From Methylocaldum szegediense (lineage in GTDB: Bacteria; Pseudomonadota; Gammaproteobacteria; Methylococcales; Methylococcaceae): a stretch of 64,000 nt of DNA. Shown here piece by piece: positions 28,305 through 37,987 of the stretch. Location of the stretch: positions 3,692,001 to 3,756,000 of the forward strand of contig NZ_OX458333.1 in the NCBI RefSeq assembly GCF_949769195.1, written 5' to 3'. The notes beneath the pieces are model-generated. The model ran no database searches. It was not told where the DNA came from and saw only the letters and a program-made list of their open reading frames with translations. The translations under genes were made by a program, and so were the position numbers. Position 1 is the stretch's first letter. Every line of letters begins with the position of its first letter.

Positions 28305-29873
28305 GTGGAGGTGATTCGCACGGATGTGGCAATCATCGGTGGAGGACTAGGAGCTTGTGCGGCGGCCCTGGGCGCCGCGCGTGTGGGATACCGGGTCGTT
28401 CTTACCGAGGAAACGCACTGGATCGGCGGTCAGTTGACGAATCAGGCGGTTCCGCCGGATGAGCACCCATGGATCGAGGAGTTCGGGGCGACGGCCAGCT
28501 ATAGGGCGTTGCGGGAAGGTATTCGCCAATATTACCGTGACCATCTTCCGCTCACGCCGGTGGCACGGGCGTCGAAACATCTCAATCCGGGCAACGGCTG
28601 GGTCAGCCGCCTTTGTCATGATCCGCGCGTCGCTGTCGCCGTTCTCCATCAGATGATGGCTCCGTATCAGCTCAGCGGCAAGATGTTCATAATGCACCCC
28701 CACCGTCCGATTGACGCATGGACGCATGGTGATCGAGTGACTGGAGTGGTCGTTAGAGGGCTGGAATCCGGACGCGACACCCTGATAGAAGCCTCTTTTT
28801 TCATCGATGCGACGCCGCAGGGCGAATTGCTTGATCTCGCAGGTGTGGAGCATGTCATAGGGGCGGAGTCACAGGCCGAAACCGGGGAGCCTCATGCATC
28901 CGAAGTGGCCGATCCCAAGGACCAGCAGGCGATTACGGTTTGTTTTGCCATGGAGTATCTTCCGGGCGAAGATCATACGATCGACAAGCCGCGGCAATAT
29001 GAGCTTTGGCGAGATTATCACCCTCCGAATTGGCCGGGGCCCTTGCTCGGATGGACGACGAGTCACCCGGAAACGCACGAGCCGTTGACGCGTTTTCTGT
29101 TCGAAGCCGAGGACGGACGGCCGTGGTGGCACTTCCGTCGAATTCTGGACATCACCAACTTCGAGCATGGCTTCGCGCCGAGCGACATCAGCGTGGTTAA
29201 TTGGCCCCAGAACGATTATTGGTTCGGTCCCGTTTGCGGCGTGGACGAAGTGGAACAGGCACGCAATCTGGAAGCCGCGCGGCAGCTCAGTCTCAGTTTG
29301 CTCTATTGGCTTCAAACGGAAGCTCCGCGACCGGATGGAGGAGTCGGGTATCCTGGGCTTCACCTTCGCCGGGACGTGGTCGGTGGAACTGTTGACGGAC
29401 TAGCGCCGGCACCTTACATCCGGGAATCCAGGCGCATCCGGGCCGAGTTCACGGTGCTCGAGCAGCACATCGCATACCCGCTCCGACCGAAGGGCCCTGA
29501 GTTTTTCCCCGATTCGGTCGGTATCGGCTGCTACCGGATCGATCTTCACCCACGCACCAGCGGTGCCGGTTATCTGGACCTCGGCTGCTGGCCTTTTCAG
29601 ATTCCGCTTGGGTCGCTGCTGCCGGTACGGGTCGAAAACCTCTTGCCGGGTGGCAAGAATCTGGGCGTGACGCACATCACGAACGGCGCTTACCGGGTTC
29701 ATCATGTCGAATGGAATGTCGGTGAAGCGGCTGGACTGCTCGCAGCGTTTTGTTTGAATCGCAGGGTTTTGCCGCGAGCCGTAAGGAACCGCAAGGCGCT
29801 GTTGGACGACTTCCAGTCCTTGCTCCGGCAGCAGGGAATTGCGCTTTCCTGGCCGTCGCTCACTCCGCTGTAG
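28305..29873 (+). CDS. FAD-dependent oxidoreductase, function unknown
   Basis: A 522-residue flavoprotein of the FAD_oxidored (PF12831-like) type. The N-terminus carries the dinucleotide fold IIGGGLGACAAALGAARVG, followed by HWIGGQLTNQ, and the C-terminus has the second FAD block LLPGGKNLGVTHITNGAYR. The start is a GTG at 28305, supported by a very strong AGGAGG site eight bases upstream; no ATG competes. Homologues are often labelled only as FAD-dependent oxidoreductase or xanthan lyase-like. It lies 29 bases before a pyruvyltransferase-like gene, suggesting modification of a shared sugar or glycan, which is inference. Confidence 0.88.
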   Translation: MEVIRTDVAIIGGGLGACAAALGAARVGYRVVLTEETHWIGGQLTNQAVPPDEHPWIEEFGATASYRALREGIRQYYRDHLPLTPVARASKHLNPGNGWVSRLCHDPRVAVAVLHQMMAPYQLSGKMFIMHPHRPIDAWTHGDRVTGVVVRGLESGRDTLIEASFFIDATPQGELLDLAGVEHVIGAESQAETGEPHASEVADPKDQQAITVCFAMEYLPGEDHTIDKPRQYELWRDYHPPNWPGPLLGWTTSHPETHEPLTRFLFEAEDGRPWWHFRRILDITNFEHGFAPSDISVVNWPQNDYWFGPVCGVDEVEQARNLEAARQLSLSLLYWLQTEAPRPDGGVGYPGLHLRRDVVGGTVDGLAPAPYIRESRRIRAEFTVLEQHIAYPLRPKGPEFFPDSVGIGCYRIDLHPRTSGAGYLDLGCWPFQIPLGSLLPVRVENLLPGGKNLGVTHITNGAYRVHHVEWNVGEAAGLLAAFCLNRRVLPRAVRNRKALLDDFQSLLRQQGIALSWPSLTPL

Positions 29874-29902
29874 GCTCTTTGGTTGACATTAGAGGCTTTC
29901 CA

Positions 29903-31036
29903 ATGGAACAGCAAACTCGATTGTTTCGGATCGGCATCTCGGGATCCTACGGCGGGATGAATCTCGGTGACGAAGCCATTCTGGATGGCATCGTGAGCCA
30001 GTTGCGCCAGTCTGTCTCGGCCGAAATCACGGTTTTTTCGCGGAACCCCGAGGATACATTGAACCGGCACGATGTCGACCGCGCCGTTCCGGTCCGCAGC
30101 CTGACCCGGAAAGAGATCAGTCCCGAAATCGAGCGACTCGATTTGTTCATCCTTGGCGGCGGAGGCATTCTTTACGACCGGGACGCCGAGACTTATTTGA
30201 GGGAAGTCTTTCTCGCGCATGAGTTCGGGGTACCCGTGGTCGTTTATGCGGTGAGCGCCGGTCCACTCACTTATCCGAGCTCGCGTAGCGCCGTGCGCGA
30301 GGCTTTGAACGATGCCGCCATCATCACGGTGCGGGATCGGCAAGGCTATCGTTTGCTCGAGGACGTCGGGATCGACCGCGAGATTCATCTGACCGCTGAT
30401 CCCGCTCTACTCATCCATCCCGATCCGCTTCCCATCGATGCTCTCAAATCGGAAGGGGTCGAGTTTGAACGCCATCTCGTCGGTTTTTCGGTCAGAGAGC
30501 CGGGCCCCGCGGCTCCTGATCTCGATCCCGAGCATTATTACGCGCTGCTCGCCAATACGGCGGATTTCATGGTGGATCGGCTCGATGCCGACGTGGTTTT
30601 CGTACCGATGGAAAGGACTGATGTCCAGCACAGCCACGCGGTAGTAGCGCACATGCAGAATTCAGAACGGGCGGAGGTTCTGCGACGGAAATACTCTGCT
30701 CAGCAAACCCTTGGTTTGTTGGGATGTTTCGAGTTCGCGGTGGGTATGCGACTTCATTTTTTGATTTTTGCCGCCCTTCAGGGAACGCCTTTCGTCGCGC
30801 TTCCGTATGCATCCAAAGTCCTGGGTTTTCTCGAGGATTTGGAGATGGAAACACCGCCGTTAGGGGGAGTCGGGATCGGTCAGCTCATTGCCAGGATAGA
30901 CCGTTCCTGGGACACACGCGAGGAAATTCGCGAAAAGATAAGACAACGTCTTCCCGCACTCCAATCTCGCGCACGAGAAACGAATCAGTTTGTGACGAGA
31001 CTGCTGATGGCTTCAAATGATTTATCAGGCCGGTAA
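29903..31036 (+). CDS. Polysaccharide pyruvyl transferase family protein (CsaB-like)
   Basis: This 377-residue protein has GISGSYGGMNLGDEAIL at its start, LDLFILGGGGILYDRD, and the late GMRLHFLIFAALQGTPFVAL, all typical of PF04230 enzymes that transfer pyruvate from PEP as a ketal onto sugar residues. The ATG at 29903 is chosen because family homology begins seven residues later. No polysaccharide polymerase, flippase or other exopolysaccharide gene is nearby, so the acceptor is unknown. A hairpin at 31065 follows. Family confidence is high, substrate unknown. Confidence 0.88.
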   Translation: MEQQTRLFRIGISGSYGGMNLGDEAILDGIVSQLRQSVSAEITVFSRNPEDTLNRHDVDRAVPVRSLTRKEISPEIERLDLFILGGGGILYDRDAETYLREVFLAHEFGVPVVVYAVSAGPLTYPSSRSAVREALNDAAIITVRDRQGYRLLEDVGIDREIHLTADPALLIHPDPLPIDALKSEGVEFERHLVGFSVREPGPAAPDLDPEHYYALLANTADFMVDRLDADVVFVPMERTDVQHSHAVVAHMQNSERAEVLRRKYSAQQTLGLLGCFEFAVGMRLHFLIFAALQGTPFVALPYASKVLGFLEDLEMETPPLGGVGIGQLIARIDRSWDTREEIREKIRQRLPALQSRARETNQFVTRLLMASNDLSGR

Positions 31037-31064
31037 ATACCGTCCTGATATCTACGGGCCACCA

Positions 31065-31093
31065 CCCAGGCCGGTGTACACGCCCGGCCTGGG
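31065..31093. terminator. Strong GC hairpin between convergent genes
   Basis: CCCAGGCCGG (31065-31074) is perfectly complementary to CCGGCCTGGG (31084-31093) around a 9-base loop. There is no T-run on either strand. Its position 29 bases after the pyruvyltransferase stop and before the converging DUF815 gene fits a bidirectional, possibly weak, terminator. Confidence 0.5.
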
Positions 31094-31179
31094 CTCACGT
31101 GGCTGGTCGCCGCACCGGGGCATCCCAGTCCCGGGTTAATAGCCCTTTCGGAGTCGAAGTATTTCGAGTCGGTCTTGGA

Positions 31180-32064
31180 TTATCCGCCGCTCGAGTGGGT
31201 ATCGAGCCGCGTGCGCCCACTCCAGTCCTTCGCGAATTGCCAGGCAACCCGTCCGCTACGGGAACCGCGCTGAAGCGCGAAACGAAGGGCTTCCGTACGC
31301 ACGGTTTCCCAGTCGTTCAAGGGCGTTTGCAGCTTTTCCAACCAATACCGAACGATGCTCAGGTATTGATCCTGGCTGAACGGGTAAAAGGACAGCCATA
31401 AGCCGAAGCGTTCCGAGAGGGATATTTTTTCCTCGACTGCCTCGCTCTGGTGGATTTCCCCCTCGATCTGGCGTGCCATAAGGTTTTCCTCGTGATATTC
31501 GGGTAGCAGATGGCGCCGGTTAGAGGTGGCGTAGATCAACACATTCGTGGGCGGTGCGCTAAGCGAGCCCTCCAGTGTGGATTTCAGAGCCTTGTAACCG
31601 GGGTCGTCCGCCTCGAACGAAAGGTCGTCGCTGAACAGTATGAATTTCTCCGGACGCGGATAGACTAGATCCAGAATGTCGGGTAGTTCCACCAGATGCT
31701 GGCGGTCGACCTCGATGACCCGTAAACCTTCGGAAGCGTACTCGTTGAGTAGAGCCTTAATGAGCGAGGATTTGCCGGTTCCCTTGGAGCCCCAGAGCAA
31801 GACATTATTGGCGGGAAATCCTTTGATGAACTGCCGGGTATTGCGATCCAGTTCGCACTTTTGGCGGTCGACGCACAGGATGTCGTTCAGCCTCAACCGG
31901 TGTGGGTGTCGGATCGGCTGCAATGGATTGGTATGACCGGCGCCGCGCCAGCGGAAGGCGATGGCGTCTTGCCAATCGGGTTCCGCGGCTTCAGGGGGAA
32001 TCCGTCTTTCCAGGCGCTCAAGCAATTCGGATGCTTTGGCGATCAGTTGTGCAAGTGCGTCCAT
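31180..32064 (-). CDS. DUF815-family AAA ATPase
   Basis: The 294-residue protein has a helical N-terminus, then an ATPase core with Walker A GSKGTGKSS (92-100), Walker B FILFSDDLSF (141-150) and a sensor-like IYATSNRRHL (177-186). This is the DUF815 (PF05673) family, widespread but without an assigned role. The ATG at 32064 is chosen over a TTG at 32082. It starts 14 bases after the DEAD-box helicase and ends the ettA-side transcript, so it is probably cotranscribed with the helicase. Confidence 0.9.
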   Translation of the reverse strand: MDALAQLIAKASELLERLERRIPPEAAEPDWQDAIAFRWRGAGHTNPLQPIRHPHRLRLNDILCVDRQKCELDRNTRQFIKGFPANNVLLWGSKGTGKSSLIKALLNEYASEGLRVIEVDRQHLVELPDILDLVYPRPEKFILFSDDLSFEADDPGYKALKSTLEGSLSAPPTNVLIYATSNRRHLLPEYHEENLMARQIEGEIHQSEAVEEKISLSERFGLWLSFYPFSQDQYLSIVRYWLEKLQTPLNDWETVRTEALRFALQRGSRSGRVAWQFAKDWSGRTRLDTHSSGG

Positions 32065-32078
32065 AGCTGAAGGAACGT

Positions 32079-33827
32079 TCAAAGTTGATTCGTCGGGCGG
32101 CGTTGTGCCGCAGATTTATTCTCACTCGAAGCCTTTGGTCTTCCTAATTTACCTGACTTACCTGCTTCGGCCGTGGTGGATTTTCTGTGCGGTTTCCGAC
32201 CGCTATTGTCGAGCAATTGTAGATTGAGGCGCTGGTTTTTGACCCAGGTTTTTTTGAGCAGCCTGAAGAAATCGTCCGGGAGATCGGCCGGAAGCTCCAC
32301 CGTGCTGTAGGCATCGAACAGTTTGATCTGGCCGATCAGCCTGGGGGAAAGGCCGGTTTCGTTGGCGATGGCGCCGACGATGTCTTTGGGCTGTACGCCG
32401 TGTTCCCGACCTACGGCGAGGCTGTAGCGCAGCAATCCGCTCTCCGGGCGTGTCTTTTCCCGCGAGCGTTCGCGAGCGTGTCCCGGAACCGGCGGTTCGG
32501 GCTCTTCGAGCGCTTGCAGCGGGCGCTCCCGGTGCATGAGATAGGCGAGGGCGGCGGCAATGTCGGTGGCATCACCGATGCCTTCGGCGACAAATTTATC
32601 CACTAGATCGCGATAGAAACTCACATCCTGGTCGTCCAGGGCTTGAACTAATTGCGCCTTGAGCTGCTCGATACGGCGGTCGGCGATATCCTGCAGCGTG
32701 GGCAGGCGCATCTGCTGTATCGATTGGCGGGTCGTTTGTTCAATGGTACGCAACATACGCCTCTCACGCGGAGCCACGAACAGGATAGCCTTGCCTTTAC
32801 GCCCGGCGCGTCCGGTGCGCCCGATACGGTGGATATAGGCCTCGCTGTCGTAGGGGATATCGTAATTCACGACGTGGGTGACGCGTTCCACGTCCAGACC
32901 GCGAGCGGCAACGTCGGTCGCCACGACGATATCCAGGGTACCCTTCCTGAGGCGATCGATGACTTTTTCGCGCAAACCCTGGCTCATGTCGCCGTTCAAG
33001 GCGGCGGCTTCGTGCCCGCGGGCTTCCAGTTTCTCGGCCAGCTCCACCGTTTCGGTCTTGGTACGTACGAAGATGATCATGGCGTCGAAGTCTTCCGTGT
33101 CGAGAATTCGGGTCAGGGCTTCGAGCTTTTGCACGCCCGAAACCAGCCAGTATCTCTGGTTGATGGCGTCGACGGTGGCGGTTTTCGCCTTGATTTTTAC
33201 TTCTACCGCATTGTTGAGGTGACGGTTCGCGATCTTCCGGATGACCTCCGGCATGGTGGCTGAAAACAGCGCGATCTGCCGGTGCGGCGGAGTCTGTTCC
33301 AAGATCCATTCGACATCTTCGATGAAGCCCATGCGCAGCATCTCGTCGGCTTCGTCGAGGACCAGGGTGGTCAAGTGGTTCAACGACAGGGTTCCGCGGC
33401 GAAGATGATCCATCACCCTGCCCGGCGTGCCGACGACGACGTGCACGCCCCGGGCAAGTTGCCGCAATTGGGAACCCATGCCTTGGCCGCCGTAAACGGG
33501 CAGGATGTGAAAGCCATCGAGGTGGCGGGCATAGGTTTGAAAGGCTTCGGCAACCTGAATGGCGAGTTCGCGGGTTGGGGCGAGCACCAGGGCCTGGGGT
33601 ACGCGCCGGGACAGATCGATTCTCGTCAGTACGGGAATCGCGAAGGCCGCGGTTTTACCGGTGCCGGTCTGCGCCTGGCCCAGCAAATCCTTCCCCTCCA
33701 GGAGATGCGGGATGCTTTGGGCTTGAATGGGCGATGGGGCTTCGTAACCGATTTCTCGGAGCGCCCGCAGGACGGGTTGGGCGATGGCCAATTGTTCGAA
33801 GGAGGATATTGAGGTGGATGATGTCAT
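32079..33827 (-). CDS. deaD: DEAD-box ATP-dependent RNA helicase (DeaD/CsdA type)
   Basis: The 582-residue helicase has the Q motif (PSPIQAQSIP), Walker A AQTGTGKT (52-59), PTRELA, GTPGR, DEAD, SAT and HRIGRTGRAG, followed by a C-terminal DbpA/CsdA RNA-binding domain (around 480-560) and a basic Lys/Arg/Ser tail. CsdA-type helicases unwind structured RNA during ribosome assembly, especially in the cold. The ATG at 33827 is chosen: the frame is open a further 90 codons upstream to 34097, but that part lacks family similarity. A long untranslated leader is likely. Confidence 0.94.
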   Translation of the reverse strand: MTSSTSISSFEQLAIAQPVLRALREIGYEAPSPIQAQSIPHLLEGKDLLGQAQTGTGKTAAFAIPVLTRIDLSRRVPQALVLAPTRELAIQVAEAFQTYARHLDGFHILPVYGGQGMGSQLRQLARGVHVVVGTPGRVMDHLRRGTLSLNHLTTLVLDEADEMLRMGFIEDVEWILEQTPPHRQIALFSATMPEVIRKIANRHLNNAVEVKIKAKTATVDAINQRYWLVSGVQKLEALTRILDTEDFDAMIIFVRTKTETVELAEKLEARGHEAAALNGDMSQGLREKVIDRLRKGTLDIVVATDVAARGLDVERVTHVVNYDIPYDSEAYIHRIGRTGRAGRKGKAILFVAPRERRMLRTIEQTTRQSIQQMRLPTLQDIADRRIEQLKAQLVQALDDQDVSFYRDLVDKFVAEGIGDATDIAAALAYLMHRERPLQALEEPEPPVPGHARERSREKTRPESGLLRYSLAVGREHGVQPKDIVGAIANETGLSPRLIGQIKLFDAYSTVELPADLPDDFFRLLKKTWVKNQRLNLQLLDNSGRKPHRKSTTAEAGKSGKLGRPKASSENKSAAQRRPTNQL

Positions 33828-34357
33828 GTGTTCGATGGAGTCCGTGTAGGAGATGATCGGCGGACGACGCGGTGGCTTGTCGTAACCGGTGTTTTCACTT
33901 GAAAGAGCGTAGATATTAAGCTTGGCGGTTTTCCTATATGTAATACCTCGCCGCGGGAAACGTATCGGTTCTGCTGATGGACGAATTAGCCGACTGCAAG
34001 AGACCTCGGGACCGACGCGGAATCGATCATTCGGCGCTTCTACGCAAAGGGGTTCTTCGACGGCTCGGTTTTCCGGTGAAACCGAAGTCGAGGTCAAGAA
34101 AAATCGGAATGTGAGTCGATGCGGTGAATCGTCTTGCGATGCGTTTTCCCTGTATTGCCGTTTGCCAACGTTGGACGTCGACTCAGCCTTACTGGCGGGA
34201 TTCGGTTAGCTGTTACCCACCATTCGAGGCAATTCCGGCAGAACGTTTCCGGTGCCGCCCAGCCTCATCGAGTCCCGTCGGCACCAACGGCTGGCGGCGG
34301 ACCGAGCCGCCGCCATAAATCACTTTTCATCAAAAAGAAGTGCGGTTGCGCTCAAAA
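33828..34357 (-). other. Long upstream region of deaD, without recognised gene
   Basis: These 530 bases between ettA and deaD hold no convincing gene. The deaD frame remains open to 34097 and short frames exist on the plus strand, but none resembles a protein family. Two GC hairpin arms, GGCGGCGG (34293-34300) and CCGCCGCC (34307-34314), and a small inverted repeat overlapping the ettA stop may terminate ettA. The remainder may be a long regulatory 5' leader, as known for csdA/deaD in E. coli. Confidence 0.4.
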
Positions 34358-36025
34358 TCAGCGCGTCAAAGGTTTGAATCGGATTCGATGCGGATTTTCC
34401 GCTTCGTCGCCCAGTCGACGCTTACGATCGGCTTCGTAGTCCGCGTAGTTGCCTTCGAACCAAACCACCTTGCTCTCGCCTTCGAAGGCTAGGATATGGG
34501 TGGCAATGCGGTCGAGGAACCAGCGATCGTGCGAGATCACGACGGCACAGCCCGGGAATTCGAGCAGCGCTTCTTCGAGCGCCCGCAGTGTTTCCACATC
34601 CAGGTCGTTAGTCGGTTCGTCGAGCAACAGTACGTTGCCGCCGGCTTTAAGAAGCTTAGCCAAATGCACGCGGTTGCGCTCGCCCCCGGAGAGTTCGCCG
34701 ATGCGTTTCTGCTGATCTGAGCCTTTGAAGTTGAAGCGGCCAACATAAGCGCGGGACGGTGTCTGATATTTGCCTACCGTCACCATGTCCAGGCCGTCGG
34801 AAATTTCCTCCCAAACCGTTTTCTTGTCATCCATGGCGTCACGGAACTGTTCGACATAGGCGAGCTGAACCGTAGGACCGATACGGATGCTGCCGGAATC
34901 GGGCGCCTCAATGCCGGCCATCATGCGGAACAGCGTGGTCTTGCCGGCACCATTAGGGCCGATCACGCCAACGATACCGCCCTGCGGGAGGCGAAAGCTT
35001 AAATCCTCGATTAGGAGCCGGTCGCCGAAACCCTTCGAAACGTTTTCGAACTCGATCACCAGTTCGCCCAGACGCGGTCCTGGGGGAATATAGATCTCGC
35101 GAGTCTCGTTGCGGGCCTGGTATTCGCTGGACGACAATTCCTCGAATCGCTGCAAGCGTGCCTTACTCTTGGCCTGTCGCCCCTTGGGATTGGCGCGTAC
35201 CCATTCCAGCTCTTCTTTCATGGCTTTCTGGCGAGCAGTTTCCTGCTTCTCTTCCATCGCCAGCCGTTTTTCCTTTTGCTCTAGCCAGGAGGAGTAGTTC
35301 CCTTCCCAGGGGATGCCGTGGCCGCGGTCCAATTCGAGAATCCAGCCGGCGACATTGTCCAGGAAATAACGGTCGTGGGTGACAGCAACCACCGTACCTC
35401 GGAAGTCTTGGAGGAAACGTTCGAGCCAAGCGACCGATTCGGCGTCTAAATGGTTGGTGGGTTCGTCCAGGAGCAGCATGTCGGGATTCGACAACAGCAA
35501 CCGGCATAAGGCGACGCGGCGTCGCTCGCCGCCGGAGAGCTTGGTGACGTCGGCGTCCCAGTCGGGAAGCCGCAGGGCGTCGGCGGCGATTTCCAATTTG
35601 CGATCGAGATCCCAGGCACCCGCGGCCTCGATCTTGTCCTGGAGTTCGGCTTGTTCGGCGAGCAATTTGTCGAAATCGGCATCGGGATCCGCAAAAGCAC
35701 TGCTGACCTCGTTGAAGCGGTCGATCAGCGCCTTGATTTCAGCCACGCCGTCCTCAACGTTTCCTCGGACGGTCTTGGTCGGATCGAGTTGAGGCTCCTG
35801 CGGCAGGTAGCCGATTTTGATTCCCGGCTGCGGACGGGCTTCACCGTCGTATTCTTTGTCGACACCGGCCATGATGCGGAGCAGAGTGGATTTGCCGGAA
35901 CCGTTCAGGCCGAGTACGCCGATTTTCGCGCCGGGAAAGAAGGAAAGCGAGATGTCGCGCAAAATCTCTCGTTTGGGCGGCACGATCTTGCTCACCCGGT
36001 TCATCGTGAAAATGTACTGAGCCAT
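34358..36025 (-). CDS. ettA: Energy-dependent translational throttle protein EttA
   Basis: EttA is an ABC-F ATPase that binds the ribosomal E site and gates entry into elongation according to ATP level. From the ATG at 36025 it has 555 residues, the same as E. coli EttA. It has two ABC domains with Walker [10 protein letters not shown] and GPNGAGKTT, signature SGGE twice ([16 protein letters not shown]), Walker [12 protein letters not shown] and [11 protein letters not shown], and the EttA arm insertion in the first domain. The linker between them is highly charged. No antibiotic-resistance extension is visible. Confidence 0.96.
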   Translation of the reverse strand: MAQYIFTMNRVSKIVPPKREILRDISLSFFPGAKIGVLGLNGSGKSTLLRIMAGVDKEYDGEARPQPGIKIGYLPQEPQLDPTKTVRGNVEDGVAEIKALIDRFNEVSSAFADPDADFDKLLAEQAELQDKIEAAGAWDLDRKLEIAADALRLPDWDADVTKLSGGERRRVALCRLLLSNPDMLLLDEPTNHLDAESVAWLERFLQDFRGTVVAVTHDRYFLDNVAGWILELDRGHGIPWEGNYSSWLEQKEKRLAMEEKQETARQKAMKEELEWVRANPKGRQAKSKARLQRFEELSSSEYQARNETREIYIPPGPRLGELVIEFENVSKGFGDRLLIEDLSFRLPQGGIVGVIGPNGAGKTTLFRMMAGIEAPDSGSIRIGPTVQLAYVEQFRDAMDDKKTVWEEISDGLDMVTVGKYQTPSRAYVGRFNFKGSDQQKRIGELSGGERNRVHLAKLLKAGGNVLLLDEPTNDLDVETLRALEEALLEFPGCAVVISHDRWFLDRIATHILAFEGESKVVWFEGNYADYEADRKRRLGDEAENPHRIRFKPLTR

Positions 36026-36117
36026 TTTGACAGCAATCTGTTGGCAGAAAAACGTTATTATTTCATGGTTTGGTGAATCGATCACGGCATGCCGCTATTC
36101 GGCAGTTGAGGAGTGAA

Positions 36118-37308
36118 ATGACTGCCCAAGACCAGAAAATTTCGGCGGGTTTGAGCTCGCGCATTGTCCGCCGTATCAGCGCGGTCGATCCTGATGCTTG
36201 GAACGCATTGACCGGAGGCGCTTATCCCTTCTTGCGGCATGAATTCTTATTCGCGTTGGAAGAATACGGATGCCTGGGCAGGCATGTCGGCTGGATTCCC
36301 TATCATTTGCTCATCGAGGATGCGGAGCACGGTCTGATGGCGGCCCTGCCGATGTACCTCAAACTCAATTCATTCGGCGAGTTCGTTTTCGATTGGGCTT
36401 GGGCGGACGCCTATGAACGAGCCGGCATGAACTATTATCCGAAGCTGGTCGTGGCTTCGCCGTTCACTCCCGCAACCGGACCACGCCTTCTTATCCGGCC
36501 CGAGCATTATTCGGAACAGTTGGCGGAAGCTGTGGTCGAGTTGGCGATCAGGGCTGCACAGGATGCGGGCGTTTCTTCGCTGCACTGGTTGTTCACGCAG
36601 GACCGGGTGTTGCTGCAGGCGCCGCAGGTATTGAAGCGACTCGGCTGTCAGTTTCACTGGTACAACCGGGGGTACCGGGACTTCGATGATTTTTTGTCGG
36701 AATTTACCGCCAAGCGACGTAAAGAGGTAAAAAGGGAGCGCCGACGGGTCCGCGAGGCCTCGGTAGAGTTGCGAAGAATCCGGGGCGACGCAGTGCAGCC
36801 GGAGATTTGGCATACGGTGTATCGGCTCTACCGGTCGACCTTTGCGAAGCACGGCAATTATCCGGCGCTGACGGCCAAGTTTTTCGAGGCCATCGCGGCG
36901 ACGATGGGCGAGCAAATCCTGCTGGTTTTAGCCGTGCGGCGCGGACACATCGTCGGAGCGGCCTATTTTCTCGTCGGCCGCGATGCCTTGTACGGTCGAT
37001 ATTGGGGTTGTACGGAGGAGATACCCGCGCTCCACTTCGAGGCATGCTATTACCAGGGCATCGAATATTGCATCGAAGCAGGTCTCCCTAAATTCGAGCC
37101 CGGTGCTCAGGGTGAACACAAAGTTAGTCGGGGGTTCTTGCCGACAGATACCTGGTCTGCCCACTGGCTGGCCGAGGCGGCATTTCGTGACCCGATCGCA
37201 CATTTTTTGGATCGTGAACAGCGCTCGGTGCGTGCCTATATGTCGGAACTGAATGCTCACTCGCCTTTCAAAGGCTTTGACCATGCTGACCGTTCTGAAT
37301 CCTTTTGA
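36118..37308 (+). CDS. FemAB-like GNAT protein (DUF482/PF04339 type)
   Basis: The 396-residue protein has the double-GNAT layout of the FemAB-like family PF04339, with blocks YPFLRHEFLFALEEYGCLG, DWAWADAYERAG, FTPATGPRLL, KRRKEVKRERR and a late FEPGAQGEHKVSRGF. The family is linked by similarity to aminoacyl transfer to peptidoglycan precursors, but its substrate is not known. A GAGGAG site precedes the ATG at 36118. The end overlaps aat by 26 bases, so it is translationally linked to two aminoacyl-tRNA-protein transferases, which use the same kind of donor. That parallel is suggestive only. Confidence 0.88.
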   Translation: MTAQDQKISAGLSSRIVRRISAVDPDAWNALTGGAYPFLRHEFLFALEEYGCLGRHVGWIPYHLLIEDAEHGLMAALPMYLKLNSFGEFVFDWAWADAYERAGMNYYPKLVVASPFTPATGPRLLIRPEHYSEQLAEAVVELAIRAAQDAGVSSLHWLFTQDRVLLQAPQVLKRLGCQFHWYNRGYRDFDDFLSEFTAKRRKEVKRERRRVREASVELRRIRGDAVQPEIWHTVYRLYRSTFAKHGNYPALTAKFFEAIAATMGEQILLVLAVRRGHIVGAAYFLVGRDALYGRYWGCTEEIPALHFEACYYQGIEYCIEAGLPKFEPGAQGEHKVSRGFLPTDTWSAHWLAEAAFRDPIAHFLDREQRSVRAYMSELNAHSPFKGFDHADRSESF

Positions 37309-37987
37309 CCGTAACGAACCTTTTCCGCCGGTGGAAAAGGCTTTGGATGAACCGAACGGACTCCTGGCCGTGGGCGGATGTCTCTCCGCTCGACGGTTGG
37401 TGAACGCTTATCGGAACGGGATTTTTCCTTGGTTCAGCAAAGACGAACCGATACTCTGGTGGTCGCCGGATCCCCGGCTCGTCTTGCGCCCCGAAGGTAT
37501 CAAGATTTCCCGGAGTCTTGGCAAGCGGCTCAGGCGAGGAGAATTTCAGTTCAGTTTCGACGTCTGTTTCGACCGCGTTATAGAGGCCTGTGCAGAGCCG
37601 CGGGACAATGCGATCGGAACCTGGATCACCGAGGACATGAAACGGGCATATTCGAATCTCTTTGATCTGGGTTTGGCCCACTCCTTCGAAGCATGGCAAG
37701 GCGACACGCTTGTCGGCGGACTTTACGGCGTTTCCGTCGGACGCGTGTTTTTCGGAGAATCCATGTTTCATCGCGTCACCGATGCGTCCAAGGCGGCGTT
37801 CGCTTTTGCGTGCAACTGTTTGAAGGAATGGGGGTATGTCCTGATCGACTGTCAGGTCTATACTCGGCATTTAGCGAGTTTGGGAGCTGAAGAGATACCC
37901 CGTGCCGAGTTCGTGAAATTGCTGCGAATCTACTGCGACCAGCCGGTTTCGAGCGAGGCTTGGAAATCGAGGGGCGGAGCATCATGA
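37283..37987 (+). CDS. aat: Leucyl/phenylalanyl-tRNA-protein transferase
   Basis: Aat attaches leucine or phenylalanine from tRNA to proteins with N-terminal Lys or Arg, marking them for ClpS/ClpAP. The 234-residue protein has NGLLAVGGCLS, NGIFPWFSKDEPILWWSPDPR and GGLYGVSVGRVFFGESMF, all hallmark blocks. The ATG at 37283 is chosen from homology; it lies inside the 3' end of the FemAB-like gene. It overlaps bpt by four bases. With bpt, clpA and clpS it forms the N-degron block. Confidence 0.96.
   Translation: MLTVLNPFDRNEPFPPVEKALDEPNGLLAVGGCLSARRLVNAYRNGIFPWFSKDEPILWWSPDPRLVLRPEGIKISRSLGKRLRRGEFQFSFDVCFDRVIEACAEPRDNAIGTWITEDMKRAYSNLFDLGLAHSFEAWQGDTLVGGLYGVSVGRVFFGESMFHRVTDASKAAFAFACNCLKEWGYVLIDCQVYTRHLASLGAEEIPRAEFVKLLRIYCDQPVSSEAWKSRGGAS

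Noticed and set aside
33828-34097. Upstream extension of the deaD frame by 90 codons
   Set aside because: Composition is unlike helicase N-termini and family homology starts at the ATG at 33827.
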